Assembly (NCBI GenBank): GCA_014281115.1
Contig: JACONQ010000001.1
Location: 1,612,001-1,676,000 of the forward strand
Direction of reading: 5' to 3'
DNA from: Laburnicola sp. R22_1
Lineage: Eukaryota > Ascomycota > Dothideomycetes > Pleosporales > Didymosphaeriaceae
Length of the DNA: 64,000 nucleotides
Part shown: one piece after another, positions 57,732 to 64,000 of the stretch
Numbering within the stretch: the stretch's first letter is position 1
How the letters are laid out: the number at the start of each line of letters is the position of its first letter
The notes under the pieces: generated by a model
The model's database searches: none
What the model was told of the DNA's origin: nothing
Seen by the model: the letters and a program-made list of their open reading frames with translations, nothing else
Translations under genes and position numbers: made by a program

Positions 57732-59552
57732 TTATGCAACATCTTCTTCAAACCCGACGAACCGGCCTATGTCCTCGTCACTCATCTCTTCTCCTTGTCC
57801 GACGATAGGATATCGCTTTATGTGCGGTCGCGACTTTCTATCGCCAAGCCACTTCTTGAGCACGCATTCACCGTTCCCCTGGCAAATCTCCTTTCTCCCG
57901 AGATTCTTATAGCGAGGACCGAGGGGGCCATTTACGTAGTGGTACTGTCCTAGGAACTTATATTGTCGCGAATCGCTAAGTGGGTAGAATTTATCGCCCC
58001 AATGACCCATAAAATAGAACCACCCTATGGGCACTTGCGGGTTCAAGTTGGAACTTTGAAGACCATCTCTCATGTGATCGTATGTGAAGGAATACAGGTT
58101 CAACGTGGGATCCCAAAGCGGTCCACGGTCGGTAACGTCATGAAGAATACCGCCTGGTAGAACGTACGGATGAACGCCGGATGTAGCGTACATCGCGTGG
58201 GTACCAGTCGCAGAGAATCCGATAGGCTGACGCAAATTAGCTTCTGACGCTCCTGGAGCAGTCCAAGTACGTACTCTTTTGCCAGATTTCTCCACCGCGT
58301 CCCAGGCATACGCCTCTCCAAAGGCGTGTTCACTGAAGAACACTGCCTTGGGAACGCCATCCTGGAATCGCACAGTGGTATGTTCCCAATCTCCCACATG
58401 GTTACCGAAGCGCACATTGAAGACGGAATTGCCGAGGTTGTAGCTGTAGAAGAAGAACCAGAAGGCATCCACAACCCCATTCTCCTTTGGCACTACGATG
58501 AGCACCGCGGGCGCATCGCTTCTGCCTCCGACTACTTTCTTGCCTCGTTTCTTCAGTGTCCGTCGCAGCTCTGTTTGCGAATTGTCTTCATCCATGTCCA
58601 CAAGCTCTTCGCCCTTGGGATCTGACTCCTTGGGAACATCAGGAATGTTACTCTTGCCTCCTAGCCATTCGGGACAGTCCTCAACATTGTCGTCGCTTTG
58701 TAGGTATACGAAACGACCCCACTTGTTAAGTTGATGAAGATTTTCGAGGGTAGGATGGTCATCGGTCGCTTGGAGTGGGGTATAATTCAGATGCGGCGTG
58801 GTATGGAACAGATGCTCTGCAACGTCGCAAGGCCAATACTCTTCGCCAGAATACAAATGGATCAGAGGTGCGTGATCTAGGACGTACTGTGGGATTTCTC
58901 GGTCGCGAAGCTCCTTCTCAGACCAATTCATAGGAAGTGCCTTGGCACTTTTCCAGAATTCGCCAAGGTCTATTTTATCTCGCTCCTCATTTTCCGTCGC
59001 CATCTGTTCCTGTGCGTCTTCTTTGCCCTTGGTTGTCCAATGTGCCTGGTTCAGGTGCGCCAATCCGCACAGCCCAAACCAATTGCAGAGCCTCCTGTCC
59101 AACCATGAACAGGATGTATTGACCCAGTTTGTCTCCTCCAGCTGCTCCGCCCGCGGGGTGAGTCGCGGAAATATGACATTCTGATATATCTGAGCGTAGA
59201 AGAACAAACTGAAGAACGTTCCAACAGCGGCAATGGCTGGTTTCCGGCCCTTCATCTGTGTATCCGAGTGATTTGAAAGCCCACCAGCAGGAGCGACAGA
59301 CGGCGTCGAAGCTGGTCCGGACGGTTGTTCATGCGAAGTATGATCTATAGAAATATCGATCACCGAGGAAGAATGTTCACTGGAGGCGTCCGGCGCGACG
59401 TCCGAGGTCTCGTCTGGAGGGATCGAGGAGTGTACCGCGAGCGGAGGCCATGTGGGGAGGACGGCGGAAGTTATGGGTGCGGACGATGAAGGAAGGAACG
59501 GCTGAAGAGGTACCTGGCCACCGCCATGCTGCGGGTAAGGCACGATCGGCAC
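57732..59552 (-). CDS. VPS62: Vps62-family vacuolar protein sorting protein
   Basis: Vps62/Tda6 proteins (DUF946) are linked to cytoplasm-to-vacuole protein delivery in yeast; the biochemical role is unknown. A single exon of 606 residues. A disordered Ser/Pro-rich N-terminus (1-100) precedes a transmembrane segment at about 107-127 (IAAVGTFFSLFFYAQIYQNV). The conserved lumenal domain carries HAPLIHLYSGEEYWPCDVAE, FFYSYNLGNSVFNVRFGNH, VGDWEHTTVRFQDGVP and HWGDKFYP. Cys residues are frequent in the mature domain (CSWLDRRLCNWFGLCG), fitting a secretory compartment. The start at 59552 (MPIVPYPQHG) is the first ATG of the frame. Confidence 0.9.
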   Translation of the reverse strand: MPIVPYPQHGGGQVPLQPFLPSSSAPITSAVLPTWPPLAVHSSIPPDETSDVAPDASSEHSSSVIDISIDHTSHEQPSGPASTPSVAPAGGLSNHSDTQMKGRKPAIAAVGTFFSLFFYAQIYQNVIFPRLTPRAEQLEETNWVNTSCSWLDRRLCNWFGLCGLAHLNQAHWTTKGKEDAQEQMATENEERDKIDLGEFWKSAKALPMNWSEKELRDREIPQYVLDHAPLIHLYSGEEYWPCDVAEHLFHTTPHLNYTPLQATDDHPTLENLHQLNKWGRFVYLQSDDNVEDCPEWLGGKSNIPDVPKESDPKGEELVDMDEDNSQTELRRTLKKRGKKVVGGRSDAPAVLIVVPKENGVVDAFWFFFYSYNLGNSVFNVRFGNHVGDWEHTTVRFQDGVPKAVFFSEHAFGEAYAWDAVEKSGKRVRTWTAPGASEANLRQPIGFSATGTHAMYATSGVHPYVLPGGILHDVTDRGPLWDPTLNLYSFTYDHMRDGLQSSNLNPQVPIGWFYFMGHWGDKFYPLSDSRQYKFLGQYHYVNGPLGPRYKNLGRKEICQGNGECVLKKWLGDRKSRPHIKRYPIVGQGEEMSDEDIGRFVGFEEDVA

Positions 59553-60720
59553 TGTCTGGTTAGCTTATAGACCAATTGGAAAGTACCATTTTTTTTGAAG
59601 ACCGAATGACAGGTTGGAGCCGACCATGCCGAAGCTGACAAAAGGGATTGAGGCACATGAGGCTCTCGAAAGGAGCAAGGAAGCTACGTCAAAGTCCGTG
59701 AAAGTGGAGCGCAGCTGATGCGGCAGCCGAAAAGCCGCCAACTATATGAAAGACCGCCAAAAGGCCACACGATTTGGAAGTCGCGGAAGCAGCGGAGCTG
59801 GAATGTGGCGGGGACAACTCACTTGTCAGGGCTGGCGGAGACCGACCCGCGGCGCAGGGCCTCAAGAAACGTGCAACGGAACTGTGGAAAGTCACTGGGC
59901 GGATGGTGCAAATAAAACGCGAAAGTTCACACCAAAATTGCCTCCAGCAGAGGCGGATTGAGATGTATGCAGGTCTCGGAGAGCTGATAGCTTGCAGCGG
60001 GCCAGCTTGGCAGTTACGTCGACGCTGACTAACCGGAAGAAGCGAAAACGCTGATACACGAGCTGTGTCGAGTATTAAACATTTACTGAATAGGGATAAT
60101 GCAAGTCAGCATACATGGCGTTACGATACGATACGACGCTTGCATCTGCTGGACGTCGCAATGTGGAGGTAGTAGACTGTCTTTTGAGTGTTGATTAAAC
60201 GAGGCACGGGAAGGTATCGATAACCTTATCTGGCCCTGCAAAAGCTTGCAGTGCCATGCGCTTACAGCCCCACTAATTAAGAGTATGAACAGTTTACTGT
60301 GTATCTTAGGGTAACTCAGTCCACAATGAGTCTCCTGAATGTCGACTCAGTACTGCATTCCCCTTTTCTGCTTTACACGCACTCTACTATCGTCAAACGT
60401 TTGTAGTCTACAAGAAAGAGTCCGTTTGCAAAGTACTGTACAGGATGTGTGACGACCATAAAGCAGACAGAGATGATGGACTATAATTATAAAAATATAT
60501 AGTCCATCTACTTCGCAGCAAATCCAACCCCGTTCCAACATCATCTAGCGCGCTATTTCTAACCTTCAGTGACCATCCATACCATGTGTGACGAACATGT
60601 CGCATCGCCCATCCCATTTTCGGCTCTAGCGGCACCAATCCTCGCCCCTACTTCTCCTTCCTAGCTCCCACTCCATCAGTCCCACAGAAACCCTAACGAA
60701 ACACAATTCACTCCACAAGA
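59553..60720. other. intergenic, no gene seen
   Basis: A 1.2-kb spacer between divergent genes. Small open frames (65-85 codons) overlap and lack motifs. A weakly TA-rich patch lies near 60,480-60,500. Confidence 0.45.
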
Positions 60721-61291
60721 ATGGAATCAGGCAGCTTCGGTCCGCACCCACTCCTCTTCTTAAGTAGTCTCGGCTACGGCCTGTTGAGCCTGGCCCACAC
60801 GGTACGCACCTTTCCCTCCCACACTGCAGGTCGTCAACTACCAGACCTTATGCTAATGAGCTGAAATCTAGGCAAAAGGTCTCGACCAATTCAAACACGC
60901 TTCTACAGACCAGCTTCCGCTACAGCTACGCGGCGCGTCAAAGATAGGCTGGTATGAAGGCAGTGTATTCTTCTTGATCTCGGGTACGTCTCCCTTGTGG
61001 TTTCCAGTACGGATGTCAGGCTCTGACCTTCAATGCGGGCATTTTGAACTACAAGTGGAGCCAGGTAGGCCTGCTTGACATGGCAGACAAGAGTATTGCG
61101 GGACTGTTAATTACCATGCTGTTTGGCGCCGGCGCGAGCGTGAGTAACCCCGCAAGAAAACGCAGTGCTGGAAAGATTTTTGCTCACAGTACATTTACCT
61201 TTAGTACTGGCGCTTGAATGACAGACCTACGGCGCTGATTCTGTTTGTCATTGGGGGGCTGCAAGCTGCAGGTGCAAGGCAGGCTCTATGA
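60721..61291 (+). CDS. small integral membrane protein, four exons
   Basis: Too fragmented to appear as one long open frame. Exons: 60721..60801 (MESGSFGPHPLLFLSSLGYG), 60872..60983 (AKGLDQFKHASTDQLPLQLR), 61069..61139 and 61205..61291 (YWRLNDRPTALILFVIGGLQ), giving 116 residues with canonical GT-AG junctions. Four hydrophobic segments are visible: LLFLSSLGYGLLSLA, GSVFFLISG, IAGLLITMLFGAGA and ALILFVIGGLQAAGA. If exon 3 instead begins at 61039, ten residues (ILNYKWSQVG) are added in frame. They look coding, but the acceptor there reads GCGG, not AG. I do not recognise a named family with certainty; fungus-specific small membrane proteins of this size are known but uncharacterised. Function is unknown. 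Confidence 0.72.
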
Positions 61292-61735
61292 ATTTGCAAA
61301 GCAATCATCGCAGCAGGAAAAGCGGAGACAAACGGGGGTTCTGGACACTGTTTCATTTCACCGAATGTCATACTCGTTGATCATGTCATACATCCATTAT
61401 CGTGAGACTTGCTATCTATGATCAAGAAGACTTCGCGTACGTTGGGTACACGGTATAACGCTGTTATGGAAAGCTATGAGGGTGCTGAAGAACTCAGTGA
61501 AGAGACTTGCTATCAATCATACATAGACGTACTTTTTCCATGTCTCTTTCATGAAAGAAAACCGCACCCAGACCGTCAAGTCGTAAATGACAGATTGAGC
61601 AGCGGCTGCATACATAGACAACAGCCGCAACACAGAACACCATCGCCACATATCGTTCCATAATTTGCCCAGTCCTCTCTCCTGCCATTACATCGTTCCC
61701 TCGGTTCTCTACTCTGAATAACGAGTTCGCCCGCC
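61292..61735. other. convergent 3' spacer
   Basis: 444 bp between convergent stop codons of the small membrane protein and the 316-residue unknown gene. Nothing is recognised. Confidence 0.45.
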
Positions 61736-62686
61736 CTACTCCTTGTTAGACCCTCCACCGGCCTCGTCTGAGACTTGAATGGGAGCCTCCGTAGATAGAA
61801 TTGCGGGGGTATCGACAGCGACCTCTTTGGTGAGCTTGACCTTCACTCGTCGACCGGGCGCCGTGAGGAGTCGTTCGAGCCGATCGATGTAATACTCCTC
61901 CACGGTACGAGTAGGATTAATCATGTACTCATCGAGCGCTAGTTGCTCCAGCTGCAACACAGAGCGCTCAGCAGCATCTTCGACCTCCTCGGCCCATGTA
62001 CTCTTCTCCGTGACTCCGCTGGCAGCTCCGTCACTCTTGACGCTCTTAATGGAATTCTCGCGGCTATGGGCGCCGTCATGCGCTGTAACAACCTGAGGCG
62101 CGAGGGCGGGGCCGGTGACAGGCAAGTCGTTGCTAGAGAAATGGACGTACTCCTCGATGTGAGGGTTGATGGCCGGCGAGCCAAGAGCAACCGGAATGGA
62201 ACCTGGTATGGCAGGGAGAAGTGACGCGATAGTTCTGAAAAGAGGGTTTGTAGGTGTGTTCAATTTGCCGGTCGAGCTCGTGTCGGCCATTTGCTCGCCC
62301 TCATTCTCTTCGATCGAAGCCGCAATAGAGCGGTTGCTGGAGGCGACATCCGAATCCTTGAGAGGTGAGCTGCGCTCCTGTAGCTTGAGCTGGGCGAGGC
62401 GGTCTCCGAGGAGGCTGAAGCCACGGTTGCGAGCAGGTCGGTAGACGGACGGCGGAGGGGAGAATGTTTCGGGAGTGTTGATGGGCGGACTGGGGAGCAT
62501 AGCAACATCGGCCTGCTCGTTCAGGTCCTCCTGGATTGGACCAAGAATGCGACCAACCTCCTCCAAGTCAGGCGGCGTGACATTGTCGGGGAAGACGGAG
62601 GCATCTGTGCGGGGAGTGGGGTTGGGAACTGTCGGTGCGCCCGGGGTCGAGCCAAAGGACGTGACCTTTGTCGTCACGTTGGCCAT
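61736..62686 (-). CDS. unknown protein, 316 aa, mostly disordered
   Basis: No named family is recognised. A single exon. The N-terminus MANVTTKVTSFGSTPGAPTV is Thr/Pro-rich. Residue landmarks are NRGFSLLGDRLAQLKLQERS at about 88, FRTIASLLPAIPGSIPVALG near 148, and a C-terminal helical segment with ESTWAEEV-like acidic residues (STWAEEVEDAAERSVLQLEQ) leading to YYIDRLERLLT. Codon use is ordinary and the frame is intact for 316 codons, so it is probably a real gene. I chose the ATG at 62686; an upstream in-frame ATG (62704) adds six residues. No signal peptide or membrane span is seen. Function is not inferred. Confidence 0.65.
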   Translation of the reverse strand: MANVTTKVTSFGSTPGAPTVPNPTPRTDASVFPDNVTPPDLEEVGRILGPIQEDLNEQADVAMLPSPPINTPETFSPPPSVYRPARNRGFSLLGDRLAQLKLQERSSPLKDSDVASSNRSIAASIEENEGEQMADTSSTGKLNTPTNPLFRTIASLLPAIPGSIPVALGSPAINPHIEEYVHFSSNDLPVTGPALAPQVVTAHDGAHSRENSIKSVKSDGAASGVTEKSTWAEEVEDAAERSVLQLEQLALDEYMINPTRTVEEYYIDRLERLLTAPGRRVKVKLTKEVAVDTPAILSTEAPIQVSDEAGGGSNKE

Positions 62687-63079
62687 GGTAGGTGCCGGCC
62701 GCAAGTCTTAACGATGAGATAAAGTCGTTTTTGTCGGTGGGGTTTGAGTGCGGGCGCCGGTTGCGCGAAAGAATGTTAAGGTTTTGGGTTGGGTTGAGGA
62801 GAGGCGGGCGAGGTCAGCGCAGGTTTGTATCTCTTGATCTCGCGCTGCCGCGTCGGCGCAGTGAAAGCCGCGCGCAACCGTCGCCAGTGCAGTCGGTACA
62901 AGCAAACTCGTTATACAATGACGTAGAGCGATCGGATCTCGAGTGCATGCCGGAAACCAATGTGAAGATTGCCGTGTTGCTGTATCGCCGCTTGGGCGAA
63001 CATTGAAGGATTGTGCGGCGGCCCTCGTGCCTTCCTCCCCAAAGCTTCACATGATGTCTCTTCCCCCGCCCAGACTTTC
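62687..63079. other. intergenic, no gene seen
   Basis: 393 bp between two minus-strand genes, holding the promoter of the 316-residue gene and the 3' flank of the PQ-loop gene. Confidence 0.45.
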
Positions 63080-63960
63080 TCAGGGACCCGATGCAAGCAC
63101 GAAATTACCCCGCGAGGTGACGCCTCGCTGCCGTACCATGTCGAGTTCCCCAGAAGGCGTCCTAAAGACGGATGTGCTTGAAGGGAACTCATGCAGCGCA
63201 ATGGCCTCCGTCACCGGCCCACTTGCCCGACCGCTGGTCCTCGCGCAAGTAGCAGACACCCTACCACCACCGAAATCATGCATGTCTCTCTCGCCTCGTT
63301 TGAACTTCTTTTGCAGCCAGGGAAGGAGGTTGTAATAACCTCCACACGCAAAGACACCGATCCACATGATAAGTTCTGTCCCGTAGATGACAAGGCCGAG
63401 AATATCAAGCTCCGGCTGAAAGACAACAGAGACGAGAGAGAACACGTCTCCAGCAGCATCAATGCCGACGAAGAGGAACGAGATGCCTCGAACAGTACGG
63501 TGCAGATAAATATCGAGATAATTCCGCAAAACGCCTGCGGCAAGCAATGCTGCCGAAAGAACTGCCATGACTGTGAGTGGCCACTGGAGCTGCCGGTCCT
63601 TTGCAATACGCAGGGCGATGATTAAAGCGGCTTGGATGCCACCCATGGTACAAGCAACTGGAATCACAAGCGCGAGTGAGCGAGGAGCCGACCATTTCTG
63701 GAACGATTGTTAGCCTGTCTAGGGCCATGCATGAACCTCTAGGTATGAAACAACACCTTCTCATAGTAGCAGCACTGAATCCAGGTTATCAGACTCAGCA
63801 AGGTCAATATTTGCGGTTGTATCTTCAAAGCAATGTTGTAGTCTCTGGCAATGTTGTATACGCCTAGAGGCACCCCTGCCCAGGCCCATAGCATCATCAT
63901 AGTAGGTTGAAGACCGATCGCATTGTGTCGGCGATGGTTGATCACTATCTGGGGAATCAG
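63080..63960 (-). CDS. PQ-loop repeat membrane protein, partial (N-terminus off right edge)
   Basis: PQ-loop proteins are multi-span transporters, often of the vacuole or lysosome (basic amino acids, cystine). Two exons are visible, 63757..63960 and 63080..63697, joined by a 59-nt intron (YYEK/KWSAPR). The first PQ loop is LIPQIVINHRRHNAIGLQPT. After it come hydrophobic spans (MMMLWAWAGVPLGVYNIA, ILTLLSLITWIQCCYY, GGIQAALIIALRIA, LTVMAVLSAALLAAGVL) and the second loop-like region GISFLFVGIDAAGDVFSLVS, ending in a cytosolic tail. An acceptor CAG at 63961-63963 is the probable 5' boundary of the exon; the start codon lies beyond 64000. Transport substrate cannot be told from sequence. Confidence 0.85.
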
Positions 63961-64000
63961 CTGCTCTCTCATCAGCTGAAGCTTCCCCACAGCTGCCAGG

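Noticed and set aside
1..64000. CRISPR array, bacterial operons or prophage
   Set aside because: Spliced eukaryotic genes throughout and no regularly spaced repeats; not expected and not seen.

Overview
This window is nuclear DNA of a filamentous ascomycete (Pezizomycotina, most likely a Dothideomycete). The main grounds are 44-100 bp GT-AG introns in compact genes, a fungus-only gene set (a group X hybrid histidine kinase, an eisosome Pil1/Lsp1 protein, a large-subunit secreted catalase, an AA9 polysaccharide monooxygenase, a Vps62 protein), an intron-containing tRNA-Ile, and blocks of extremely AT-rich, TA-dense DNA next to transposons whose stop codons are all C:G to T:A changes. That is the expected footprint of repeat-induced point mutation (RIP). 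The class-level call is inference; no species-diagnostic locus is visible. All exon-intron models were built by hand from splice motifs, reading-frame continuity and family knowledge, without RNA evidence.

Layout. 1-4.2 kb: a GPN3 GTPase gene (running off the left edge) head-to-head with S-adenosylmethionine synthetase, then a WW-domain protein. 4.2-14 kb: a repeat-rich stretch with a pogo/Fot1-like DNA transposon (copy 1), tRNA-Ile(AAT), a homeodomain plus C2H2 transcription factor, an AT-rich foldback repeat, a Tc1/mariner-type transposon, and 1.5 kb of GC-rich DNA without a convincing gene. 14-22.5 kb: a two-zinc-finger transcription factor, COPII coat subunit SEC24 and a Pil1/Lsp1 eisosome protein. 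22.5-27.4 kb: gene-free DNA with a 2.1-kb block degraded to TA-rich sequence. 27.4-32.6 kb: a secreted catalase and pogo-like copy 2. 32.9-40.5 kb: one 2384-residue hybrid histidine kinase in eight exons, head-to-head with an ankyrin/dilute-domain gene. 44-50.4 kb: a dense housekeeping island (allantoicase, PPM1, RPB5, MAD1). 51-54 kb: a PIG-L-type deacetylase-like protein and an AA9 LPMO in tandem, each with a substituted key residue. 54.7-64 kb: a conserved protein of unknown function, VPS62, a small multi-exon membrane protein, another unknown protein and a PQ-loop transporter cut by the right edge.

Functionally this is a normal chromosome arm segment: housekeeping genes interrupted by RIP-mutated transposons, not a biosynthetic cluster. 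The three transposons all have flanking TA duplications and unusually long (79-96 bp) terminal inverted repeats. The two pogo-like copies are related in protein but differ in their outer ends, and their stop codons have opposite strand polarity. The least ordinary protein-level observations are the missing catalytic base in the PIG-L protein, the Tyr to Phe change in the AA9 copper site, the degenerate kinase domain of the histidine kinase, and a splice acceptor that appears to lack AG in the small membrane-protein gene. I saw no CRISPR array, rRNA gene, mitochondrial insertion or secondary-metabolite cluster.
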